NCBI GenBank assembly: GCA_030377895.1
Contig: JAUCGB010000040.1
Span: 1 to 34,045 of the forward strand
DNA length: 34,045 nt
Reading direction: 5' to 3'
Source: Anaerolineales bacterium HSG24
Lineage (GTDB): Bacteria; Chloroflexota; Anaerolineae; 4572-78; J111
The number at the start of each line of letters is the position of its first letter. The first letter of the stretch is position 1. A program made the translations under genes and the position numbers. A model generated the notes under the pieces. The model searched no databases, was not told the DNA's origin, and saw only the letters and a list, made by a program, of their open reading frames with translations. Below are positions 1 through 8,123 of the stretch, one piece after another.

Positions 1-66
1 TTCCGTCAGCCAATCAGGCAACCAATCAGGTAATTGATAATCTTCATTACTTGTGTTTTCTAACAT
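1..66 (-). CDS. Partial CDS, N-terminus of an unidentified protein leaving the window
   Basis: Reading the minus strand from an ATG at 66-64 gives 22 open codons (MLENTSNEDYQLPDWLPDWL, then TE) that run off the window edge. A purine-rich ribosome binding site, GGGAAAG, sits directly upstream at about 67-73. The doubled PDWL motif is a style I recall from N-termini of large, low-complexity Chloroflexota proteins, but 22 residues cannot support a function. The start lies only 25 bp from the 5' end of the oppositely oriented pseudogene, so that element appears to have landed just upstream of this gene. Confidence 0.55.
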   Translation of the reverse strand, partial: MLENTSNEDYQLPDWLPDWLTE

Positions 67-90
67 CTTTCCCGCCTTTCAAATTTTCAA

Positions 91-866
91 ATGGTGGATT
101 CTAACCCGTTTGACTACTCTTGTCAACTATGGCTTATGGCCCAAACGAAGACCATAGCCGCCCAAACGAAGACCATAGCCGGCTCAAATACAGTGATTTC
201 GTTGTTAGATCACTTTTTTACTATGCACGGTTTGGGAGAAACTCATGCCTATTTATCAGCAGATAATTGTGTGGGTTAGAATAAAAATAATTCGTTGTTG
301 CATTATCTGTTATTCAGAACAATGGTCGGTTTGCATGAGCAGATAGATTTATCTTTTATGATAGTTGGTCATACAAAATTTGCGCCAGATGGATATTTTG
401 GCAGGATCAAATACAGATACCGTCGAGCAAAAGTTTACACCTATCATCAGATGGCTGATTTGATAAATAGTTCATCACCAAATGGACAAAACGTTTGTCA
501 GACATACAGGGACAGTTCAGGTAAAAAAACTTTGAATACCGACAATGGTCTGCATGGCTTTCAAAATATTTTAACAAGTTACCAAATATAACAAAATATC
601 AGCACTTTTCGTTAGACCATAAAAAACCGGGGATTGTTGTTGTAAAGAAATCGGTTGATGGCAAGAAACTATCCGTTAATTTATTAAAAGACCCTAAATT
701 TAGATTTAAACAGAATAAATTACCAAAACTCCCTGTTAAGATATATCCAAAAGGTTTGTCAGTAAGTCGCGCATGGTACTTATATGATAATATACGTGAA
801 TATATTCCCTTAAAACAAGATAAAGATGCAACATGTCCGTTGCCAAAAGCTAAAAGACCAACATAA
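91..866 (+). pseudogene. Decayed transposon-type protein with a eukaryote-like (DUF7869-like) core
   Basis: Three open stretches join into one protein. Codons from 91 run to a TAG at 277-279, inside what should read ADNCVGQNKNN, so CAA/CAG to TAG is the simplest lesion. The same frame continues (NKNNSLLHYLLFRTMVGLHE, then VGHTKFAPDGYFG) to about 581. The frame then shifts and 582-866 reads PNITKYQHFSLDHKKPG onward to a TAA at 864-866. About 13 nt seem lost at the shift, since a residue string like YFKKL would be expected there. The core motifs HGLGET, ADNCxGQNKNN and VGHTKFxPDxxFG match, from memory, an uncharacterised family abundant in fish, cnidarian and insect genomes and treated as transposon-derived (DUF7869). 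The N-terminal half is missing. Before residue GSNTVIS the sequence is a 21 bp duplication rather than family sequence. It is certainly non-functional as read; the family name is moderately sure. Confidence 0.7.
139..180 (+). repeat. Perfect 21 bp tandem duplication
   Basis: The 21 bp unit at 139-159 is repeated exactly at 160-180 and would encode AQTKTIA twice. It marks the boundary between the recognisable pseudogene core, which starts at about 181, and unrelated upstream sequence. Confidence 0.9.
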
Positions 867-1357
867 TCTTTGAGGAAAGGAAAAGGTTTGATTTAGCTTC
901 ACCCGAAGGTACGTTTTGTCAGACAACCCGCCAATTGTCGTATAAATTCAATTACACGGCCTAACTGTACCCACTCTACCCAAAAAGGGCGGGGTAGTGG
1001 GTCAGTTGGTCGCGTTATTTTTAGCCGCATAATTAAAACCCGCTCAACCACGGCGCTTTTGTCTCGTTCCCATGTTCCACATAGGAACGCCTGCGTCTAC
1101 TCAATCCAATTCCAACTCAGGGTTGTTCAGTCCTAACTCGTATGGGCATAATCGTGACGCTACAAGCGTCACCTACAGTAATTTGGTCGGATATGGATGT
1201 ATGGAGGTCACGCTTGTAGCATGACAAAACGGAGAACCGAACAGCCCTGAGTTCCAACGACTATGATACAGCGACATTTTGTTATAGGCAAAGCAAGCTT
1301 TGCACTCCGGCGACGCTCAATCGGCAATCTAAAATCGGCAATCCGAAATCGAAAATC
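867..1357. other. Intergenic stretch with several palindromic structures
   Basis: No convincing gene is present. There is an imperfect hairpin at 963-1007 (outer arms AACTG/CAGTT, inner arms ACCCACT/AGTGGGT) that could end transcription of the pseudogene. A second hairpin lies at 1066-1088 (GTTCC-ATGT/ACAT-GGAAC). The inverted-repeat-bounded element at 1114-1253 is listed separately. A short hairpin at 1288-1303 (GCAAAGC/GCTTTGC) is followed by AATCGGCAATC-type iterations at about 1318-1355, abutting the stop codon of the giant secreted protein. Confidence 0.6.
1114..1253. repeat. 140 bp element bounded by 15 bp inverted repeats
   Basis: AACTCAGGGTTGTTC (1114-1128) is mirrored by GAACAGCCCTGAGTT (1239-1253) with one mismatch. 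Inside are the perfect hairpin GTGACGCT-ACA-AGCGTCAC (1154-1172) and a related inverted copy, GTCACGCTTGTAGCATGAC (1207-1225). The nested symmetry resembles a non-autonomous mobile element or REP-type repeat. No second copy of this exact element was seen in the window. Confidence 0.6.
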
Positions 1358-4300
1358 CTACTCTCGCACTATCACCGGCAGATACACCCTCTGCTGTTTC
1401 TCCACCTCAAACATGGCAAAATCGGTTAAGTGGCAGACCGGCAACGTAATCAAATTTTCTGTCCGCATGTAGGTTGACGATGGGTCACAGGTTGTGGAAG
1501 CCTCCACCCATTGTAACAGTTGCTTATCCCAATAGTAGATAAACAGATTATCCCCAACAAATTTTGTTGAGTCGTAACGGAGGGTCATGCTAATTGGTTT
1601 ATAGAACGGCATGGGAGCTAACGCACCGTCCTGCACCGCCTCTAGCCGGAAGGTTACGTCCGCAAAACGTAAATTGCTTGGCACCGGATGCTCAACCGCC
1701 AAGAAGGATACATAGTTAAACTCGGTGGCCTTATTGTATGTTCCGGCTGGAATCTCGATGGTGATCCCTTTGCTCGGCTCGGTCAGCAGACCACCTGTAT
1801 TAGCATCAAACATGGTCTTGGTCTCATCAAGATTCAACAGAATTTTGTTATCCTGTCCCTCACCAGTGCCAATAAAAACATCCAAATCTCCATCGTTGTC
1901 GAAATCTCCCAACCCCACGGCTTGGCTATTTTCCGTGCCCAAAAACTGATCATCCTCACTAAAATTACCTTGTCCATCATTAAACCAGACCACGTCTTGC
2001 CCTTCACTACCAACTATCGTGTCCAAGTCGCCATCTTCATCAATATCGCCGATGGTGATGGTCTTGCTACTATCGCTTCCAAGTGTTTGCTCGGTGTTGC
2101 TGAAAATCCCGGTACCATCGTTAAACCAAACCTCATCAGCTTGATTATTGCCATTCCCCACAAACATATCGAGCGCACCATCAGCATTAAAATCAGCAAT
2201 AGCAACAGCTTGGGTATCAGTTGCCCCAAGAATTTGATTTGTACTACTAAACACCCCACTACCATCATTAAACCAAATTTGATTGGATTGATTGTCACCA
2301 TTACCGAGAATTATATCCAAATCTCCATCAGCATTGACATCTCCCAACCCTACGGCTTGGCTGTTACTGGTTCCCAAGATTTGCTCACTATTGCTGAATA
2401 CTCCGCTACCATCATTAAACCAAACTTGACTGACCTCTCCCTCACCGTTGGCGATTACCGCATCAAGATGCTCGTCACCATCAAAATCACCCAAACTGAC
2501 CGTATTACTACTTTGTTGGCCTATATTTTGCCCATCATTGTTGAAATTTCCATGACCATCATTAAACCAAATCTGATTCGGCTGTCCGGTATCATTTGCC
2601 ACAAATGCGTCGATATAGGTGTCGTCATTCAAATAACCTAAGGCAACATCGGTACTAGCTGAATCACCAAGTACCTGTTGAGAATCGGTCAACTGTCCAT
2701 GCCCGTCATTAAACCAAATCTCATTAGGCGCGCCATTATTTTGCCGCGTCCCACTGCCATAATTTGCAATGAAGATATCCAAATAGCCATCATTATTGAG
2801 GTCAGCAATGGCAACGGCATGGACATTGCCCTGACTCAATGTTTGACCGTCATCTCGAAAATCGCCACTGCCGGAGGTTGGTTCGGCAAGTTGGGTCGCC
2901 ACCGCTGATTTTCCGGTAGCACTGTAACCACCGTTGGCTCCAACCCAATAGTGTCGGTTGGTGATGGCTTGGGTACTGCTGACCGCAAAAGAAACTTTGA
3001 CAACGCGGTTTGGAGGCAGATAGCTCTGCATCCAACTGACGACTGCCGAATCGATGAGGTTGCCACCGCTGAGATAGGTCGCCCCAACCGGCAGCGCATC
3101 GGTAATAACCAGATTGGTTGCGGTGAGCGTGCCGATGTTGGCAACGGTTAGCGTATAGGTCAGGGGCGCGTTAGGTTCAACGACGGTGGAGGCGTTTTTG
3201 CTAATCGTCAATTTGGGGCTACCGGCTGGCTCAAGAATCTTCAACGTCGTGGTGATTTTATAATCGGTTGAGGTGACATCATTATCACTGAAGGTAATGT
3301 ATCCGGTATAGATGCCCGTCGCCAAGTTGTCGGCTTCCATTGAAACGATTGAAACGGTCATGATGTCTGAGGCTGAAGGAGTCAGCGAGCCGGATGTTTT
3401 ACTCAGATTCAACCAAATTGCGTCATCATTGGCAACCCAAGTAAGCGTACCCTGACCGATATTCGTAACCAGTAGCGATTTAGTTTCGGTGGTTGTATCG
3501 TCCTGCCTGATTTCAAAACTCAGCGTAGACGGGACAACCTGTAACTTGCCCACGGGAGGCGGGGCTGAATCGTTGTCCATGTTAATCAGCGACAGATCAG
3601 CCGGATCGAGGTTGTTATAGTTACTGTCGGTGCTACTGCTCTTACCGGTTTGGATGGTGTAGGTTTGGTTGCCATCGACCAGATTATCATCCACGCCAGT
3701 CACGGTGACGGTTTGGGCGATACTCCAATTGTTCGGGCTGAAAGTCACTGACATGGGGCTGACCGTGCCTTCACCAGAATCAGAACTGGACAGCGAAATC
3801 GTGACCTCGGCTGTCGGCTCGGTGTTAAGTTTGATGGTGAAGGTGGCGGTTGTGCCATCCTCGCCCGTATCCCCGCTAATCTTAGATACAGTGATACCGG
3901 GCGAGTCATTATCAACGTTGATGACGGTCACATCAGCCGAATCAAGATCGTTATAACTACTGTCGGTGCTACTGCTGTTACCCGTTTGGATGGTGTAGGT
4001 TTGATTACCATCGGTCAGATTATCATCCACGCCGATCACAGTGACGGTTTGGGCGATACTCCAATTATTCGGGCTGAAAGTCACTGACATGGGGCTGACC
4101 GTACCTTCACCAGAATCAGAACTGGACAGCGGAATCGTGACCTCAGCAGTCGGCTTGGTGTTCAGTTTGATAGTGAAGGTGGCACTTGTACCATCCTCGC
4201 CCGTATCCCCGCTAATCTCGGAGACGGTGATACCGGATGTGTCATTATCCATGTTGATGACCGTCACATCCGCCGGATCGAGGTTATTATAGTTACTATC

Positions 4301-7300
4301 AGTGCTACTACTGCTACCGGTTTTGATGGTGTAAGTTTGGTCGCCATCTGTCACCATGTCATCCACGCCAGTCACGGTGACGGTTTGGGCGATGTTCCAA
4401 TTGTTCGGGCTGAAAGCCACTGACATGGGGCTAACCGAACCTTCGCCAGAATCAGAACTGGACAGCGGAATCGTGACCTCGGCAGTCGGCTCGGTGTTCA
4501 GTTTGATGGTGAAGGTGGCGGTTGTACCATCCTCGCCCGTATCTCCGCTAATGCTGGAGACATTAAAACCGGGCGAGTCGTTGTCCATGTTGATAACCGT
4601 TACATCGGCAAAGTCGAGATTGTGATAACTAATATCAGCACTACTGCTCATGCCCGTCTGGATGGTGTAGGTTTGATTGCCATCGGTCAAATTATCATCC
4701 ACTCCGGTTGCGGTGATGGTTTGGGGGATGTTCCAATCCGTGGGCGTAAAGGTGACAATGGCCGGGCTGACCTTCCCTTCGGTTGGGTCAGAGCTAAGGA
4801 TGGGAATCGACACATCAGCCTCCGGTGGACTGGTCAAGGTCATGGTAAAGGTACCAGACGTGCCATCCTCGCCCGTATTGCCACTCATTGCGGAAAGCGT
4901 CGCTCCGGGGGTTGGCGTGGTGGCGCTGACCTTCGCGCTCAACTCGCTGGTCAAGTTGTTTGACTGGCTACCGTGGGCCGGAGTGTAGCTCTCGACCACA
5001 AAGTAGTAGGTCGTGGCCGGGGATAGATTGGTGACATCGTAGCTAAATATAGTTTTGTCTGCTGTGTTACCGGCGGCGGTGTATGGCCCGCCGGAACTGG
5101 AGCTATATTTGACCTGATAATAACCGCCATCAGCCGTGTATAAGATGGGAGTCCAACCGACTTGGATGCTGGTCGCAGACAAGGCGATAGCTGATAGATT
5201 GGTGGGTGGCACAGTTTGGGTATTGGCCCAATTGGAGTCTTTACTGTTGAGGAAGGTTATCAAACCACTGTCGGAAGCGGTTAATTTGTTATAACCCAAA
5301 TCCAAATTGCTCAAGCTACTCAAACTGCTCAACGAGGTCGGAATATCGCCACTCAATTGATTGTTCTGAACCCATAGTTTTTGCAAACTGGTCAGCGCGC
5401 TTAAATCGGGAATTACGCCAACCAGATTTTTGCCATCTCGGCTAATTTCCGTAACCTGTCCGCCACTACAGGTTATGCCAGTCCAACTACATGGCGTATC
5501 TGTCACCGTCCAATTGTTGCTGGCTACATCACTCCAACTTGCGCCGTTGGTGCTGTTGTAAAGGGAAAGCAGGGCGTTACATTGATTCGTGGGTATCTGA
5601 TTAACCGCACTACAGGAGAAGTTCGTCACAAAAATCGTAATCGCTTCCGAATCATTGAGATTGGACGGATTGCCGTTTGTTTCATCCACCTTCACCGTCA
5701 GCGAAAAATTATCCACCGTATCGGGAGTCCAGCTAAACAGGCCACTGCTCGCGTTAATCGTGGCTCCGGCGGGAGGACTGGTCAGGCTGAACTGTAGCGT
5801 GTTATCCTCTGGGTCGGTGGCAGAGGCAGTAAAACTCAAAGGATTATTAACCAACACCGATTTATCGCCAATTGAGGCCAACACCGGAGCTTCGTTGACA
5901 TCGGTCACGCTGATGGTGAAACTTTCGGTGTAGGATAACGCGTCACGGTCTTCTGTTTTGATGGTAATTGGGTATGAGATGGTTGTTTCGTAATCGGTTG
6001 TTTTGCCTGATTTTAATTTGAGGGTATCGTCGCTAATTTCAAATAAATCAGCCGAGGCAACCGTGATGCTGTAAGCGTGGCTGTCACTGTCCGGGTCGGT
6101 GGTGGAGAGGGTTCCAATCGTTGCGGCCTCTTCATTCTCGGCTACTGTATTCGCACTCAGGCTGATGTCGGTGGGGGCTTGAGCCGAAATATTGACCGTA
6201 AATGAGCCGATATTACTGTTAGCCGCAACCGGCATGCCGTTATTGTCCAAAACTTGGTCACTCGCCACTCCGATGGTGTACGTGCCATTGTCGTCTTTAT
6301 CCCATGAGCCACCGGGCGGAGTAATTCGGTAGGTGGAGGTGCGAGGTGTACCATTGCTGCCGTTGTCAACAGAGACGAATGTTGAGCTGACCACACCGGT
6401 CACGGTTACATCATTATCATCCAAACTACTGATATTAACCGCCTCATTGTCTGTGTATTGAACCGTAAAATCATAGCTTGTCTCGCCATAGTTGGAGGTG
6501 GTCACGTCACTAGCAGTTACAGTCCCAACTTGGGGGGGAATCCCGCCATGATAAATTTTACCACCATCCCCCACAACAAAGACATTCGTGGCTGAACTGC
6601 CCCATACGTCATTAAAACTCGCCGGTTTTGACGCATCAGAGACCCAACTGGTGCCATTGTAATAACGAACTTGATTAAACTCAAAGGCACCGTTAAAAGT
6701 CGTAGCAAAAACGTTACTACCGGAACTGCCCCATACGCTACTAAAATCCTCGCTTGTTCCGCTGGTCATTGATGACCAACTACCCTTATTATAGCGACAA
6801 ATATTGCCGTTGTATCCCACTGCAAAAACACTGCTACTACTATTCCCCCACACGCCATTAAGACCATTGCCACTAGCACAGCCAGACGTACCCGTCCAAG
6901 CGTTACCATTATAGTGAGTGGTTGAGTTAAGACTACCTACCACAAAAACATCATCATTGCTAGTTCCCCATACAGCCTGATAGGGATCAGTAAAGGAAGC
7001 ATCTCTACTAACTTGGGACCAAGTAGAGCCGTTATAACCATAAATTGAATATTGATAACCTACGGCGTAGACATCATCGCTGGCACTCCCCCACACCCCG
7101 TACAGGTTATCAGTGGTACCACTGGACATTGTTGACCAATTGCTACCGTTATAATGACGAATTTTACCATAATCACCCACGGCAAAAACATTATTATTGG
7201 CAGTTCCCCACACATCATTGAGATGATAAGTGGCGGGGAGACTGGTCATTGATGACCAACTGGTGCCATCATAATGGATAATCTTACCGTTATCACCCAC

Positions 7301-7510
7301 GGCAAAAACATCGGTATTGGAACTGCCCCACACCCCTTGTAGATTAGAACCCGTACCGCTACTCATCGAGACCCAAGTAAGACCACTACCGGCCTGAGCG
7401 GGTGGTGGTATCATCATAAGCATCATTAAAAGTAACACCGCAATAAATTTGGTTATAGTTGCTCTTGGCTTGATGAGGCAACGGTTTTGAGTATTAATTG
7501 AATGTTTCAT
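1358..7510 (-). CDS. Giant modular secreted surface protein (propellers, cadherin-like, LRR, FN3, Calx-beta-like, FG-GAP)
   Basis: A 2050-residue exported protein. Residues 1-41 form a signal peptide with a leucine/methionine-rich core ending PPPAQA. Seven GVWGxxxxDVFAVG repeats follow (about 45-325), probably a seven-bladed propeller. Next come an Ig-like region (about 326-440), a cadherin-like domain (DITLS/VTDVNEAP style, 443-540), a putative-Ig region (540-640), plant-type leucine-rich repeats starting with a WTGITC motif (643-753), a fibronectin III domain (766-863), four Calx-beta-like repeats (about 871-1318), a BACON-like segment (1323-1426), a DUF11-type domain (1431-1533) and seven FG-GAP/VCBS repeats with DxNxDGxxD calcium-type loops (1540-1903). 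The protein ends VYLPVIVRE, a tail I associate with Chloroflexota exported proteins. The ATG has a good AAGGAG site at 7519-7524. Adhesion or matrix binding is inferred; no catalytic domain is seen. Confidence 0.85.
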   Translation of the reverse strand: MKHSINTQNRCLIKPRATITKFIAVLLLMMLMMIPPPAQAGSGLTWVSMSSGTGSNLQGVWGSSNTDVFAVGDNGKIIHYDGTSWSSMTSLPATYHLNDVWGTANNNVFAVGDYGKIRHYNGSNWSTMSSGTTDNLYGVWGSASDDVYAVGYQYSIYGYNGSTWSQVSRDASFTDPYQAVWGTSNDDVFVVGSLNSTTHYNGNAWTGTSGCASGNGLNGVWGNSSSSVFAVGYNGNICRYNKGSWSSMTSGTSEDFSSVWGSSGSNVFATTFNGAFEFNQVRYYNGTSWVSDASKPASFNDVWGSSATNVFVVGDGGKIYHGGIPPQVGTVTASDVTTSNYGETSYDFTVQYTDNEAVNISSLDDNDVTVTGVVSSTFVSVDNGSNGTPRTSTYRITPPGGSWDKDDNGTYTIGVASDQVLDNNGMPVAANSNIGSFTVNISAQAPTDISLSANTVAENEEAATIGTLSTTDPDSDSHAYSITVASADLFEISDDTLKLKSGKTTDYETTISYPITIKTEDRDALSYTESFTISVTDVNEAPVLASIGDKSVLVNNPLSFTASATDPEDNTLQFSLTSPPAGATINASSGLFSWTPDTVDNFSLTVKVDETNGNPSNLNDSEAITIFVTNFSCSAVNQIPTNQCNALLSLYNSTNGASWSDVASNNWTVTDTPCSWTGITCSGGQVTEISRDGKNLVGVIPDLSALTSLQKLWVQNNQLSGDIPTSLSSLSSLSNLDLGYNKLTASDSGLITFLNSKDSNWANTQTVPPTNLSAIALSATSIQVGWTPILYTADGGYYQVKYSSSSGGPYTAAGNTADKTIFSYDVTNLSPATTYYFVVESYTPAHGSQSNNLTSELSAKVSATTPTPGATLSAMSGNTGEDGTSGTFTMTLTSPPEADVSIPILSSDPTEGKVSPAIVTFTPTDWNIPQTITATGVDDNLTDGNQTYTIQTGMSSSADISYHNLDFADVTVINMDNDSPGFNVSSISGDTGEDGTTATFTIKLNTEPTAEVTIPLSSSDSGEGSVSPMSVAFSPNNWNIAQTVTVTGVDDMVTDGDQTYTIKTGSSSSTDSNYNNLDPADVTVINMDNDTSGITVSEISGDTGEDGTSATFTIKLNTKPTAEVTIPLSSSDSGEGTVSPMSVTFSPNNWSIAQTVTVIGVDDNLTDGNQTYTIQTGNSSSTDSSYNDLDSADVTVINVDNDSPGITVSKISGDTGEDGTTATFTIKLNTEPTAEVTISLSSSDSGEGTVSPMSVTFSPNNWSIAQTVTVTGVDDNLVDGNQTYTIQTGKSSSTDSNYNNLDPADLSLINMDNDSAPPPVGKLQVVPSTLSFEIRQDDTTTETKSLLVTNIGQGTLTWVANDDAIWLNLSKTSGSLTPSASDIMTVSIVSMEADNLATGIYTGYITFSDNDVTSTDYKITTTLKILEPAGSPKLTISKNASTVVEPNAPLTYTLTVANIGTLTATNLVITDALPVGATYLSGGNLIDSAVVSWMQSYLPPNRVVKVSFAVSSTQAITNRHYWVGANGGYSATGKSAVATQLAEPTSGSGDFRDDGQTLSQGNVHAVAIADLNNDGYLDIFIANYGSGTRQNNGAPNEIWFNDGHGQLTDSQQVLGDSASTDVALGYLNDDTYIDAFVANDTGQPNQIWFNDGHGNFNNDGQNIGQQSSNTVSLGDFDGDEHLDAVIANGEGEVSQVWFNDGSGVFSNSEQILGTSNSQAVGLGDVNADGDLDIILGNGDNQSNQIWFNDGSGVFSSTNQILGATDTQAVAIADFNADGALDMFVGNGNNQADEVWFNDGTGIFSNTEQTLGSDSSKTITIGDIDEDGDLDTIVGSEGQDVVWFNDGQGNFSEDDQFLGTENSQAVGLGDFDNDGDLDVFIGTGEGQDNKILLNLDETKTMFDANTGGLLTEPSKGITIEIPAGTYNKATEFNYVSFLAVEHPVPSNLRFADVTFRLEAVQDGALAPMPFYKPISMTLRYDSTKFVGDNLFIYYWDKQLLQWVEASTTCDPSSTYMRTENLITLPVCHLTDFAMFEVEKQQRVYLPVIVRE
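3557..4900 (-). repeat. Four 336 bp (112 aa) tandem repeats inside the surface protein gene
   Basis: The marker CACGGTGACGGTTTGGG, or close variants, recurs at 3701, 4037, 4373 and 4709, giving an exact 336 bp spacing three times. The three left-hand copies are nearly identical over long stretches; the right-hand copy, which is first in the protein, is the most diverged. Each unit encodes one Calx-beta-like domain with GDTGEDGT and GVDDNLTDGNQTYTI motifs. The near identity implies recent duplication or ongoing conversion, and the array could vary in copy number between strains. Confidence 0.9.
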
Positions 7511-7518
7511 TTTTTAAT

Positions 7519-7524
7519 CTCCTT
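7519..7524 (-). promoter_or_regulatory. Ribosome binding site of the giant surface protein
   Basis: The minus strand reads AAGGAG 8 nt upstream of the ATG at 7510. A possible promoter farther upstream (TTGCAA, 17 nt, TTATAA, about 7630-7670) is only weakly supported. Confidence 0.6.
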
Positions 7525-7691
7525 TTGATTAAATGTGATGGTTTGTTTTGAGTGATTCAAGAAAATACTTAGCCTAAAAACACAACTGACCACCTTGTAT
7601 TGGGTTGATTTAAGGATTGGAAACTCCTTATACTATAAGTTTAGCTTATAAGCGATAATTTTCAAAACTTGCAAAATTACAGGTCGGTCTC

Positions 7692-7832
7692 AGTACCCGA
7701 CAGCCAAAACTACTTAACACAGACGCTACGCGCACAGAGGAACACGGAAATTCACAGAGAAAAAGTGAATTTTTTCCTCTGCATCTCTGTGAATCTCTGT
7801 TTTAGCCTTCCCTAAACACTTTGTCGGGTACT
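7692..7832. mobile_element. MITE-like palindromic element, copy 1
   Basis: Bounded by AGTACCCGACA (7692-7702) and TGTCGGGTACT (7822-7832), a perfect 11 bp terminal inverted repeat. The interior is built of ACACAGAG/TCACAGAG words on the left and their complements on the right, so the whole element can fold into a long hairpin. It has no coding capacity. A second copy lies at 22097-22264 and a fragment at 24448-24480. No target duplication is evident at this copy. Confidence 0.8.
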
Positions 7833-7834
7833 AA

Positions 7835-7981
7835 GTCGAAAAGTTAGAAGATGTTCAAAATTTTATCGAGTCGCAAGTTGATAACTTTCGTACCCGAGCT
7901 GACTATAATGAGAGAGGCCATGAAGTCATTGATGTGGTTGAAGAAATGAGGGCACGGAGAAAAAGTGGGGTTAGGAACTGA
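7835..7981 (+). pseudogene. Orphan C-terminal coding remnant
   Basis: Directly after the mobile-element copy, one plus-strand frame reads VEKLEDVQNFIESQVDNF and on to RGHEVIDVVEEMRARR before a TGA at 7979-7981, with no start codon or ribosome binding site. The composition (charged, helix-like, no stops) looks like the C-terminus of a real protein whose upstream part was lost, possibly when the element at 7692-7832 inserted. The family is not recognised. Confidence 0.4.
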
Positions 7982-8029
7982 CCAACGAGGTAAATTTGAG
8001 GAATTGGTCAAGGTGAACAGGTGATGACA

Positions 8030-8066
8030 AAAAAGAGTCTGACTGAGTAACAGTCGGACTCTTTTT
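8030..8066 (-). terminator. Intrinsic terminator of the three-gene operon (bidirectional form)
   Basis: The stem AAAAAGAGTC-TGACTG pairs with CAGTC-GGACTCTTTTT around an AGTAA loop, with T-runs available in both directions. It lies 57 bp past the stop of the 336-residue protein. Confidence 0.85.
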
Positions 8067-8123
8067 GATTAATGCGAGGAAAACTAAGGTGATTCGAATC
8101 TACTTATTCGCAAATTCGCATCA

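Larger units (their letters stand above)
7511..8123. other. Intergenic stretch with mobile-element copy, dead-gene tail and terminator
   Basis: Between the surface protein start and the end of the three-gene operon lie a likely promoter region (7511-7690), the 141 bp inverted-repeat element at 7692-7832, a plus-strand coding remnant at 7835-7981 and an intrinsic terminator at 8030-8066. No intact gene is seen. Confidence 0.7.

Noticed and set aside
1318..1355. AATCGGCAATC iterations as a CRISPR-like array
   Set aside because: Units are 10-14 bp, degenerate and without spacers; no cas genes are nearby.
1688..2641. 317-codon plus-strand open frame
   Set aside because: Antisense to the FG-GAP repeats of the surface protein; its Ile/Thr-rich periodic translation mirrors those repeats and no start signal is present.
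3669..4988. Regular plus-strand open frames of 83-103 codons in series
   Set aside because: They recur at 336 bp because they are antisense to the Calx-beta-like DNA repeats; none has a ribosome binding site.
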